Assembly: GCA_025964685.1 (NCBI GenBank) | Contig: JAOPYG010000123.1 | Span: forward strand, 1-36,834 | From: Actinoallomurus sp. | GTDB taxonomy: Bacteria > Actinomycetota > Actinomycetes > Streptosporangiales > Streptosporangiaceae | Length of the DNA stretch: 36,834 nucleotides | Direction of reading: 5' to 3' | In this document: positions 25,703-32,556 of the stretch, one piece after another | Numbering within the stretch: the first letter of the stretch is position 1 | Layout: the number at the start of each line of letters is the position of its first letter | The notes under the pieces: generated by a model | Told to the model about the DNA's origin: nothing | Databases searched by the model: none | The model's input: only the letters and a program-made list of their open reading frames with translations | Translations under genes and position numbers: made by a program

Positions 25703-25765
25703 GGTACGCCCCGCTGGCGCCTGGCGCTCCGGTCGGAGGGCGGCCATGGCTGCACGGGGCGTACC
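25703..25765 (-). terminator. Long stem-loop downstream of DUF397 gene
   Basis: GGTACGCCCCG (25703-25713) and CGGGGCGTACC (25755-25765) are perfect 11-bp inverted arms. The 41-base interior contains a nested perfect hairpin CTCCG-GT-CGGAG (25727-25738). It begins 36 bases after the DUF397 stop on the minus strand. It is most simply a terminator for the XRE-DUF397 transcript, though its branched form is more elaborate than needed. Confidence 0.6.
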
Positions 25766-25800
25766 CCTATATGGTCGTCACGCCACCACGGTGTGGCAGA

Positions 25801-25968
25801 TCAGGCGTCCGCAGTGGTCAGCTCGATGCGCGCCACCTCGACGCAGTTGCCACCATTGCCGCTGCGGCTGCTCTTCTGCCACGTGACCATGGTCTCGACG
25901 CAGTTGCCTCCGTTGCCGCTGCGGCTGCTCTTGCGCCACGTCGACGGAGAATGACCTGCATTCGTCAT
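25801..25968 (-). CDS. DUF397 protein with duplicated core motif, 55 residues
   Basis: The frame reads MTNAGHSPST, then WRKSSRSGNGGNCVE (residues 11-25), a TMVT spacer, WQKSSRSGNGGNCVE (30-44), and VARIELTTADA before TGA. The W-x-K-S-S-x-S-G-x-x-G-x-x-C-V-E motif defines DUF397. Normal members carry it once and continue with a VAVRDSKDPDGP-like half, which is missing here. DUF397 proteins partner XRE/DUF5753 regulators, as with Scr1/Scr2 in Streptomyces coelicolor, and are related to the WhiJ/AbaA/BldB developmental loci. The ATG is 16 bases after the XRE stop, with AAGGG about ten bases upstream, so the two genes form an operon. Whether it is a working doubled variant or a decaying copy is open. 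Confidence 0.85.
   Translation of the reverse strand: MTNAGHSPSTWRKSSRSGNGGNCVETMVTWQKSSRSGNGGNCVEVARIELTTADA
25837..25938 (-). repeat. 57-bp-period tandem duplication inside the DUF397 gene
   Basis: Two 45-bp units (25894-25938 and 25837-25881), 57 bases apart, encode nearly identical 15-residue motifs differing only at the second residue (R/Q). Synonymous changes (GGA/GGT, AAC/AAT) show the duplication is not brand new. Confidence 0.85.
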
Positions 25969-25984
25969 GATACGAACACCCTTC

Positions 25985-26833
25985 TTATCGTGAGAGCTCC
26001 TTGACTTGCTCGCGAATCAACGCCGAGGAGTCACCGGTGTTGAGCGCTGCCGAGCGGAGGTGGTCGAATATCAGGCGCCCTTGATCTGTGTCAGAGGGCT
26101 TCTCCAGGTAGACACACCCCACCAGGTGCTCGATGTATAGCAGGTCCGGATAGCCATCGAAGGTAAGTAGAACAAAAGGACCATCAATCGCGGCATGAAT
26201 TCCAGCCCGGTATGGGAGTACTTGGATCGACACATTCCCGAGTTCGCCGAGGTCGAGCAGGTGCTTCAACTGCGCGACCATCACCTCGGGCCGCTCCACG
26301 ACGCGATGGAGCACGGCCTCGTCGATCACCGCCCACACATGCATTGGATCGTCTGACTGCGTCACTCGCTGTTGCCGCGCCAGGCGTACCTCGACGCCGC
26401 GATCGACCTCGTCCGACCGGCGCGGCTGAGAACCGAGCAGGATGGCCCGCGCGTACTCCCCGCACTGGAGGATGCCGGGGATGACCTGAGCCTCGTACCC
26501 GCACGAGGTGCGCGCCTCCGCCTCGAAGGCGAGGAAGTCGATGAAGCCCTTCTTGAGGTAGTCGCTGTACTCCCGCCACCAGTCCTGCTGCCGGGCACTG
26601 CGGGCGAGCAGGACGAGCTGGTCGCGCTTGGTGCCGTCGACGCCGTAGGTCTCACAGAGCTCCATCACCTCGCCCGAGGTGATCCGCATCTTGGCGGTCT
26701 CCATGCGGCTGATTTTCGACTGTTCCCAGCTCATCTTCGTCGCCGCCTGCTCGCCGGTCATTCCGGCGCGTTCTCGCAGGTGACGAAGCTCGCGTGCGAG
26801 CTGGCGCCCGCGGACCGTGGGGGTGTACGGCAT
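25985..26833 (-). CDS. XRE-family regulator with DUF5753 domain (WhiJ/Scr1-like)
   Basis: This 282-residue protein has an N-terminal XRE HTH (RGRQLARELRHLRERAGMTG, EQAATKMSWEQSKISRMETAK) and a C-terminal DUF5753 domain: SCGYEAQVIPGILQCGEYARAI, VWAVIDEAVLHR, VSIQVLPYRAGIHAAIDGPF and DLLYIEHLVGCVYLE. The family includes WhiJ and Scr1, which control development and antibiotic production with DUF397 partners. ATG at 26833 has GAGGAAGC upstream. It forms an operon with the DUF397 gene 16 bases downstream and diverges from an HATPase gene across 294 bases. Its GC content is a little lower than neighbouring housekeeping genes, as is usual for these mobile, expanded families. A decayed paralogue lies at 2882-3270. 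Confidence 0.93.
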   Translation of the reverse strand: MPYTPTVRGRQLARELRHLRERAGMTGEQAATKMSWEQSKISRMETAKMRITSGEVMELCETYGVDGTKRDQLVLLARSARQQDWWREYSDYLKKGFIDFLAFEAEARTSCGYEAQVIPGILQCGEYARAILLGSQPRRSDEVDRGVEVRLARQQRVTQSDDPMHVWAVIDEAVLHRVVERPEVMVAQLKHLLDLGELGNVSIQVLPYRAGIHAAIDGPFVLLTFDGYPDLLYIEHLVGCVYLEKPSDTDQGRLIFDHLRSAALNTGDSSALIREQVKELSR

Positions 26834-27049
26834 TGCTTCCTCACATAATGCGCTGAATCACTTGCACTGGATCATCATTCTGGGTCAGAGTGTAATCGCG
26901 CGACTACAGAACGCTTCAAATCGCGTTCACGACATCGAGACTGGGCGGGCCGGCGTGACCGTCCGGTGATCGACGCGAGTCGACCACGCCAACGCACGCC
27001 GGTGCCGTCCGCGCACCGCGGCGAGGAGGTTTCCTCCGAACCGCTTCGC

Positions 27050-27103
27050 GGAACCGCGGCCCTGGGCTCCGCTTGGGGAGAGCGAGTCCAGGGTCGCGGT
27101 TCC
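27050..27103 (+). ncRNA. Strong stem-loop in the leader of the HATPase gene
   Basis: GGAACCGCGGCCCTGG (27050-27065) pairs with CCAGGGTCGCGGTTCC (27088-27103). All 16 positions pair in RNA, with one G-U wobble. The 22-base loop can pair further (GCTC with GAGC). It ends 24 bases before the ATG at 27128 and just before the Shine-Dalgarno GAGAGG. As no gene on this strand lies upstream, a leader element (attenuator, processing or protein-binding hairpin) is more likely than a terminator for another gene. Its identity as a functional RNA is inferred from the structure alone. Confidence 0.5.
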
Positions 27104-27127
27104 TGAACAGACCGAGAGAGGGTCGCC

Positions 27128-27625
27128 ATGGAGGAGTATCCGGACGATCGCGTACTCATATGGCGCCGATCCTTTCCCGGCTTGGCCGAGCACGTCCGCC
27201 AAGCCCGCGAATTCGCCGGCTTTCTCCTGGCCGACCTGCCCCGGGTCGACGACACCGTGCTGGTGGTCAGCGAGTTCGCCGCCAACGCCCTGCGGCACAC
27301 GGCCTCGTCTCGGCCGGGCGGCCGCTACCTCCTGGAGGTCCGCCGCTGGCGTGACGGCGCGTCGGTGGCGCTGACCGACGAGGGCAGCCACAAGATCCCC
27401 CGCGTCCCCGAGCCGGACGACCTGTCCGAGTGCGGTCGCGGCCTGCAGACCGTCAACGCCCTGGCCACCGAATGGCACTGGAGCGGTGACCGCCGCGGAC
27501 GCACGTTCACCGCCGCCTTCCTCATCCGCTCCCACGCCGTGCTGGTGTCGGCCATCAGTCCCGCCGAGGTGTTCGGCCGCAACGCCGGCCTGTGCGACGT
27601 CCTGCTGACGCCCGACTCCGCCTGA
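27128..27625 (+). CDS. HATPase_c_2 (anti-sigma kinase-like) ATP-binding protein
   Basis: This 165-residue single-domain GHKL protein has the N-box SEFAANALRHTAS (about residues 45-57), a G1 box LTDEGS, and a G2-like CGRGLQTVNALATEW. That matches the RsbW/SpoIIAB-like HATPase_c_2 proteins found in large numbers in actinomycetes beside XRE-DUF5753 and DUF397 genes, as in the abaA locus. Some act as anti-sigma kinases; most have no known target. The first segment WRRSFPGLAEHVRQAREF is typical. ATG at 27128 has GAGAGGG upstream. It diverges from the XRE-DUF397 operon and converges with a MarR gene four bases away. The leader contains a 16-bp stem-loop. Confidence 0.9.
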   Translation: MEEYPDDRVLIWRRSFPGLAEHVRQAREFAGFLLADLPRVDDTVLVVSEFAANALRHTASSRPGGRYLLEVRRWRDGASVALTDEGSHKIPRVPEPDDLSECGRGLQTVNALATEWHWSGDRRGRTFTAAFLIRSHAVLVSAISPAEVFGRNAGLCDVLLTPDSA

Positions 27626-27629
27626 TCCT

Positions 27630-28040
27630 TCACAGCAGCAGTCCGGCCAGCTCGTCGAGCAACGCCCCCACCCGCTCGGCCCGCACGCGATCACCCGCGG
27701 CGCGGGCGATGACCTGATCCGCCGACCGCCCCGCCCGCGCGAGCACCGCCTGCCGCGCGACCTCGCTCAGCGTCACCCGCGTCCGCCGGCGGTCCGCCGG
27801 ATCCGCCGACGTTTCGATGAGGCCGCGTTCCTTCAGCCGCGCCACCGACTCCGACACATGACTCTGCGCGAACCCGGTGCGCACCTTGATCTCACTCATC
27901 GGGCTGCCGGGATGCTTCAGGGCATCCTCGATCACCGCGATCTCGGCCGGCGTCAGCGACGCGTCGCCGGCGGAGGTGGTGACCTCGCGGGACAGGTCGA
28001 TCAGTCGCTTGCCCAGCCGGTGCATCCGCACGCCGTCCAT
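27630..28040 (-). CDS. MarR-family transcriptional regulator
   Basis: This 136-residue protein has the MarR layout: RLGKRLIDLSREVTTSAG, then LTPAEIAVIEDALKHPGSP, the HTH MSEIKVRTGFAQSHVSESVARLKERGLI in pieces, a wing SADPADRRRTRVTLS and a C-terminal dimer helix RVGALLDELAGLLL. No redox cysteine is present, so it is not OhrR-like. ATG at 28040 was chosen; no Shine-Dalgarno is visible and the mRNA may be nearly leaderless. An ATG six codons in (MHRLGKRL) is possible. It diverges from a methyltransferase gene across 75 bases that hold a strong repeat operator, so it probably represses itself and that gene. Confidence 0.87.
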   Translation of the reverse strand: MDGVRMHRLGKRLIDLSREVTTSAGDASLTPAEIAVIEDALKHPGSPMSEIKVRTGFAQSHVSESVARLKERGLIETSADPADRRRTRVTLSEVARQAVLARAGRSADQVIARAAGDRVRAERVGALLDELAGLLL

Positions 28041-28050
28041 GCGCCGAGGA

Positions 28051-28082
28051 TACATCGGCGCAGATACATCGGTGCCGATGTA
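28051..28082. promoter_or_regulatory. MarR operator with three TACATCGG half-sites
   Basis: TACATCGG occurs at 28051-28058 and 28065-28072, 14 bases apart, and its inverse CCGATGTA at 28075-28082. The last two form a perfect eight-bp-arm palindrome with a two-base centre. The site sits between the MarR and methyltransferase genes and probably overlaps both promoters. Confidence 0.8.
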
Positions 28083-28115
28083 CTCTGGCGACTGAGCCTT
28101 CTGGAGGGATCTGCG

Positions 28116-28946
28116 ATGGAATCGGCGGGACTGAGCGGTGTCGGCGGAACGTCCCTGGGCGTGGCGCGCGCACGGGCGTGGGAGAGCCGTCGCCCCGACC
28201 GGCTGTTCGACGACCCGTACGCCGCGGCGTTCGCCGCCGCCGGCGGGACCGGTGACGGTACGCCTCCCGCGCCCGGCCCGCATCGGGCCCGGCTCGCCTT
28301 CCACGTCATCATCCGCACCCGGTTCTACGACGACTACCTCCTGGCCGCCGCCGAGGCGGGCCACCGCCAGGTCGTACTGCTGGCCGCCGGCCTGGACACC
28401 CGCGCGTACCGGTTGCCGTGGCCGGACGGCGTACGCCTGTACGAGCTGGATCTGCCGGAGGTGCTGACATTCAAGGAGCGCGTGCTCACCGGGCGGAGCG
28501 CGGTGGCGCGATGTGAACGCATCACCCTGCCGGCCGACCTGCGCGAAGACTGGCCGGCACGGCTCACCGACGCCGGCTTCGACCCGGCCGCCCCCACCGC
28601 CTGGCTCGTCGAAGGTCTCCTCGTCTACCTGACGGCCGAGGAGGCCGCCCTTCTGCTCACCCGAGTGGGCGAGCTCTCCGCACCCGGCAGCCGGTCGTCC
28701 TTCGAACGCAACAACGCCGCGTCGATGATCGCTGAGGGCGACCGTACGGGCATCGAGGAGTACGCCTCGCTGTGGAAGGGCGGCCTCGGCCAGGACACCG
28801 CCGGCTGGCTCATCGACCACGGCTGGCGCACCGAGGTCCACGCGCTGTCCGACGTCGCCGCCTCCTACGGCCGCCCCGTTACGGGCGGTTCCCTGAGCGG
28901 CTTTCTGACCGCGACGTACACCCCGGACGACCGCACGCCTCAGTGA
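28116..28946 (+). CDS. Class I SAM-dependent methyltransferase (LCMT/PPM1-like)
   Basis: This 276-residue protein matches the leucine carboxyl methyltransferase-like family (TIGR00027) expanded in actinobacteria: SLGVARARAWESRRPDRLFDD in pieces, RTRFYDDYLLAAAEAGHRQ, motif I VVLLAAGLDTRAYRL, motif II YELDLPEVL, and WLVEGLLVYLTAEEA. Such enzymes use S-adenosylmethionine, often to methylate carboxyl groups of natural products or unknown small molecules. ATG at 28116 has GGAGGGA upstream. The divergent MarR gene and shared operator suggest it is induced by a small ligand. Its 3' end overlaps the convergent dehydrogenase gene by seven bases. Confidence 0.88.
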   Translation: MESAGLSGVGGTSLGVARARAWESRRPDRLFDDPYAAAFAAAGGTGDGTPPAPGPHRARLAFHVIIRTRFYDDYLLAAAEAGHRQVVLLAAGLDTRAYRLPWPDGVRLYELDLPEVLTFKERVLTGRSAVARCERITLPADLREDWPARLTDAGFDPAAPTAWLVEGLLVYLTAEEAALLLTRVGELSAPGSRSSFERNNAASMIAEGDRTGIEEYASLWKGGLGQDTAGWLIDHGWRTEVHALSDVAASYGRPVTGGSLSGFLTATYTPDDRTPQ

Positions 28947-30010
28947 GGCAGGGGCGAAGTCGGGGGAAGCGCGGCGGTCAGGGCGGCGGCCACATCCTCG
29001 GTGGTCGCCCTGCCGCCCAGGTCGCGGGTGCGCAGGGCAGGTTCGGCGGTCACCGCCTCGATCGCGGCGAGCACGTCGGCCGCCGCCTCCGGGTGCCCGA
29101 GGTGTTCGAGCATCAGCGCGCCGCACCAGACCTGGGCGATCGGGTTCGCGACGCCACGGCCCGCGATGTCGGGCGCGGAGCCGTGCACCGGCTCGAACAT
29201 GGAGGGATGATCTCCGGTCGGGTCGAGGTTGGCCGACGGCGCCACGCCCAGCGAGCCGGAGACCGCCGCCGCGACGTCGCTGAGGATGTCGCCGAAGAGG
29301 CTCGAGCCGACGACGACGTCGAGGTCCTCCGGATGCGTGATGAAACGCGCGGCCAGCGCGTCGATGTGCATCCGCCGCCAGTCCACGCCCGGGTGCCCGG
29401 CGGCCACCTCGGCCGTGACCTCGTCCCAGAACGGCATGGTGTGCATGATCCCGTTCGACTTGGTGGCCGAGATCAGCCGCCCGCCGCGGTCACAGGCCAG
29501 GTCGAAGGCGAAGCGCAGCACCCGTTCGCATCCGCGCCGGGTGAAGATCGACTCCTGGACGGCCACGTCACCGGCCGGTGTCGCGAAACGGCCGCCGACG
29601 TCGGAGTACTCCCCCTCGGTGTTCTCCCGGACGATCGCCACGTCGAACCGGCCACAGTCGCGCAGCGGGCTCTCCAGCCCGGGCAGCAGCCGTACCGGCC
29701 GGAGGTTGACGTACTGGTCGAACGCCCGCCGGATCGGGATGAGCAGTCCCCACTGTGAGATGTGGTCCGGTACCCCCGGCTGCCCGATCGCGCCGAGGAA
29801 GATGGCGTCCGCGTCGCGCAGGCGGTCGAGGCCGTCCGGGGGCATCATCGCGCCGTGCGCGGCGTACCACGAGCAGCTCCACGGGAGTTCGTTCCAGCTC
29901 AACTCGAAGCCGTGCCGCGAGGCCACCGCGTCCAGCACCCGCTGCGCCACGGGCAGCACCTCACGGCCGATGCCGTCGCCCGGGATCGCGGCGATCCGGT
30001 GCGCGTTCAC
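28940..30010 (-). CDS. Tartrate/D-malate dehydrogenase-type isopropylmalate dehydrogenase homologue
   Basis: This 356-residue enzyme belongs to the isocitrate/isopropylmalate dehydrogenase family: IAAIPGDGIGREVLPVAQRV, FLGAIGQPGVPDHISQWGLL, LRPVRLLPG, the substrate loop VRENTEGEYSDVGG, TKSNGIMHTMPFWDEV, and the metal-binding VGSSLFGDILSDVAAAV plus EPVHGSAPDIAGRGVANP. The DHISQWGLLIPIR and RENTEGEYSDVGG segments match tartrate/D-malate dehydrogenases (TtuC/DmlA) more than LeuB. It would oxidatively decarboxylate D-malate or tartrate with NAD and a divalent metal. GTG at 30010 fits family length; a GGGAGG lies about 20 bases upstream, too far, so the start is slightly uncertain. No LysR regulator or transporter is adjacent. 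Confidence 0.9.
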   Translation of the reverse strand: MNAHRIAAIPGDGIGREVLPVAQRVLDAVASRHGFELSWNELPWSCSWYAAHGAMMPPDGLDRLRDADAIFLGAIGQPGVPDHISQWGLLIPIRRAFDQYVNLRPVRLLPGLESPLRDCGRFDVAIVRENTEGEYSDVGGRFATPAGDVAVQESIFTRRGCERVLRFAFDLACDRGGRLISATKSNGIMHTMPFWDEVTAEVAAGHPGVDWRRMHIDALAARFITHPEDLDVVVGSSLFGDILSDVAAAVSGSLGVAPSANLDPTGDHPSMFEPVHGSAPDIAGRGVANPIAQVWCGALMLEHLGHPEAAADVLAAIEAVTAEPALRTRDLGGRATTEDVAAALTAALPPTSPLPH

Positions 30011-30385
30011 GCTCGCGGACCCATCGACGTGGCCTCCCGAGGGGTTGTCGCTCTGGTGCGGGCGACGATTCGGAGGTTGGTGGGGAATCTCGGCGCGCGG
30101 CGAAACGGACCGAGCAGGGAACCCGCGTCGGGGGTGAGCGGGCAAGTCACCATATCTCGCCACATAGGCTCTTCACCAGAGTTTTCGCAGGCCAGGATGG
30201 TGCGGCGCCCTCTCCCAAGCCGACGCGAGAGCGTTCAGCGACCACGGCAGCGCCGCTTGCGGGGCCGGTGGACGGCGATCCCGTGCGGACGTGGGCTCGC
30301 CGCATACTGACCGGTGTTCGCCAGCCAGGCAATCCGGAGTTTGCCGAGTTATTTCGTACGGGAAGGAATCGGCCGGGAGGTGGCG
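30011..30385. other. Divergent intergenic region, about 375 bp
   Basis: It separates the dehydrogenase and the protease. I see no coding frame with protein-like composition; a 61-codon frame on the minus strand is probably chance. AT-richer patches near 30150-30185 and 30330-30365 are the likely promoters. No known riboswitch fold could be recognised. Confidence 0.4.
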
Positions 30386-31192
30386 ATGCGAAGGGTCATG
30401 GCGGCGGTCGTGCTGGTCGCCGCGCTCAGCAGTGGCTGCGCCGGCTCGGGGTTGCCCCGGCCGGCCGGTGAGACGACCACCTGGAGCCGTGACCGTTTCC
30501 TCCGCGCGCATCCGCCGACCGGGACACCCACCGCCGCGCCCGCCACGTTCGGGAAACGGGTCGGGGCGCTGTTCTCGCACGACACCAAGGGCGATCACTT
30601 CTGCACCGCCAGCGCCGTCGACAGTCCCGGGCGCAACCTGATCATCACCGCGGCGCACTGCGTGCACTCCGGCAAGGACGGTGCGTACCTCAGCGACCTC
30701 GTCTTCGTGCCCGGCTATCGGAACGGCGCCACTCCGTACGGCGTCTGGAAGGTGAAGGCACAGTTCGTGGACCCGCGATGGGCCGGTGACTCCGATCCGG
30801 ACGTCGACGTCGGCTTCGCCGTGGTCGAGCCCCTGAACGGCAAGAACATCGAGGACGTTCTGGGGTCCAACCTGCTAGGCATCGACCAGGGCTTCGGCAA
30901 CCTCGTCCGGGTCACGGGCTACCCGACGGACTCTGGCGCGCCCGTGACCTGCATCAACAAGACCACGCGCGAGCTGAAGTACCAGATGCGGTTCGCCTGC
31001 AACGGCTATCCGCCCGGCACCAGCGGCAGCCCTTGGCTGACCCACTACGACCCCCGGACCAAGCGGGGTGAGGTCGTCGGAGTGATCGGCGGATATCAGC
31101 TCGGCGGTGTCGCCGACGCCGTCTCCTACAGTGCCTACTTCGACGACGACGTCCGAAAACTGTATGAACGGGCGATCCGCGGAGTGTCGTGA
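30386..31192 (+). CDS. Secreted trypsin-like serine protease
   Basis: This 268-residue protein has a short signal (MRRVMAAVVLVAALSSGC). Cys18 follows SSG, so it may be a lipoprotein, though the lipobox lacks the usual Leu at -3. The mature part has the chymotrypsin-fold triad: His91 in ITAAHC, Asp141 in DVDVGFAVV and Ser215 in GTSGSPW. Cysteines around His91 and in FCTAS suggest the usual disulfide. It matches secreted trypsin-like peptidases of actinomycetes, which act outside the cell; the substrate is unknown. ATG at 30386 has GGGAGG seven bases... upstream (30374-30379). The flavin oxidoreductase gene follows after 28 bases and may be co-transcribed. Confidence 0.88.
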   Translation: MRRVMAAVVLVAALSSGCAGSGLPRPAGETTTWSRDRFLRAHPPTGTPTAAPATFGKRVGALFSHDTKGDHFCTASAVDSPGRNLIITAAHCVHSGKDGAYLSDLVFVPGYRNGATPYGVWKVKAQFVDPRWAGDSDPDVDVGFAVVEPLNGKNIEDVLGSNLLGIDQGFGNLVRVTGYPTDSGAPVTCINKTTRELKYQMRFACNGYPPGTSGSPWLTHYDPRTKRGEVVGVIGGYQLGGVADAVSYSAYFDDDVRKLYERAIRGVS

Positions 31193-31220
31193 TCCGGCAA
31201 GACAGGGAATGATCTGCCCC

Positions 31221-32534
31221 ATGGACGTGGACGTCGTAGTCATCGGCATGGGCCCAGGTGGAGAAGAGGTCGCGGGAAGCCTGGCGGAGGCCGGGCTCAG
31301 CGTGGTCGGCATCGAGGATCGCCTCGTGGGAGGCGAGTGCCCCTACTGGGGCTGTATCCCGAGCAAGGCCATGGTCCGCGCGGCCGACGTGCTGGCGGAG
31401 GGACGCCGGATTCCGGGTCTGGCCGGTACGGCGACCATCGAGGCCGGCTGGGCACCGGTCGCCGAGCGGGTCGCGGAGGTCACGGCCGCCTGGGACGACC
31501 GGGCCGCCGTGGAGCGGTTCACCGGCAAGGGCGGCAGGCTCATCCGCGGCAAGGGCCGGATCAGCGGGACCGGCGAGGTGACGGTCGGTGACCAGGTCAT
31601 CCGCGCCCGCCGCGGCATCGTCGTCGCGACCGGTACGGCGCCGGCGGTGCCGCCGATCGACGGCCTGGCCGGCACGCCGTACTGGACCAACCGCGAGGCC
31701 ATCGAGACGAAGGAGCTTCCGGAGTCGCTGATCGTGCTGGGCGGCGGGGCCATCGGCTGTGAGCTGGCCCAGGTCTTCGCCCGGTTCGGCAGCCGGGTGA
31801 CGGTGGTCGAGGCGGGACCGCGGCTGCTGTCCCTCGAAGAGCCCGAGTCGAGCGACCTGCTCATGAAGACCTTCGGACACGAGGGCATCGAGGTGCGTCT
31901 CGACGCGAAGGCCGAGCGGATCCGCCACGACGGCGGCTTCGTCGTCAACGACGACCTGCGTGCCGAGCGGCTTCTCGTCGCGATCGGGCGCCGGACCAAC
32001 CTCCGGGGCCTCGGCCTCGGTGCGGTCGGCCTGGACGAGGCCGCGCGGTTCGTGGACGTCGATGACCGGTTGCGGGCGGCCGACGGCGTGTGGGCGGTCG
32101 GCGACGTGACCGGCAAGGGCGCGTTCACGCACGTCTCGGTCTACCAGGCCCGCATCGCCACGCGCGCCATCCTCGGTGAGGACGGTCCGCCGGCCGACTA
32201 CCGCGCGCTGCCCCGCGTCACCTTCACCGACCCGGAGATCGGCGCCGTCGGCCTCACCGAGAGCCAGGCGCGCGAACAGGGCCTCGACGTCCGCGTGTAC
32301 AACACCGACCTGGCGAACAACACGCGCGGCTGGCTGCACCACGCGGAGGGCTTCATCAAGCTGATCGAGAGCGAGGGCCGGCTCGTCGGCGGCACCGCGG
32401 CCGGCCCGATGGGCGGTGAGATCCTCGGGGCGCTGGCGGTGGCGGTGCACGGCGAGGTCCCGGTCGAGCGTCTGCGGCACATGATGTACGCGTTCCCGAC
32501 CTTCCACCGCGCCCTGGACGCCGCGCTGCTCTGA
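31221..32534 (+). CDS. FAD-dependent pyridine nucleotide-disulfide oxidoreductase (Lpd/MerA-like)
   Basis: This 437-residue flavoprotein has the FAD-binding VVVIGMGPGGEEVAGSL, a redox-active disulfide in GGECPYWGCIPSK (Cys40 and Cys45), the NAD(P)-binding LIVLGGGAIGCELAQVF, the second FAD motif GVWAVGDVTGKGAFTHVS and a C-terminal dimerisation domain (RVTFTDPEIGAVGLTE). The His-Glu dyad of true dihydrolipoamide dehydrogenases (HPTLSE) is replaced by YAFPTFHRALD, so it is unlikely to be Lpd; actinobacteria have several such paralogues of unknown substrate. ATG at 31221 starts the Rossmann strand; ATG at 31209 is possible. A nearby protease gene may share its transcript. No 2-oxoacid dehydrogenase genes are adjacent. 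Confidence 0.88.
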   Translation: MDVDVVVIGMGPGGEEVAGSLAEAGLSVVGIEDRLVGGECPYWGCIPSKAMVRAADVLAEGRRIPGLAGTATIEAGWAPVAERVAEVTAAWDDRAAVERFTGKGGRLIRGKGRISGTGEVTVGDQVIRARRGIVVATGTAPAVPPIDGLAGTPYWTNREAIETKELPESLIVLGGGAIGCELAQVFARFGSRVTVVEAGPRLLSLEEPESSDLLMKTFGHEGIEVRLDAKAERIRHDGGFVVNDDLRAERLLVAIGRRTNLRGLGLGAVGLDEAARFVDVDDRLRAADGVWAVGDVTGKGAFTHVSVYQARIATRAILGEDGPPADYRALPRVTFTDPEIGAVGLTESQAREQGLDVRVYNTDLANNTRGWLHHAEGFIKLIESEGRLVGGTAAGPMGGEILGALAVAVHGEVPVERLRHMMYAFPTFHRALDAALL

Positions 32535-32556
32535 CCTCGCCGGGTTGTCGCGTAGG

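Noticed and set aside
30011..30385. Possible riboswitch or small RNA in the dehydrogenase-protease gap
   Set aside because: GGGAACCC-like and GGGCAAG-like fragments recall c-di-AMP riboswitch pieces, but no consistent helices of that fold could be assembled by eye.
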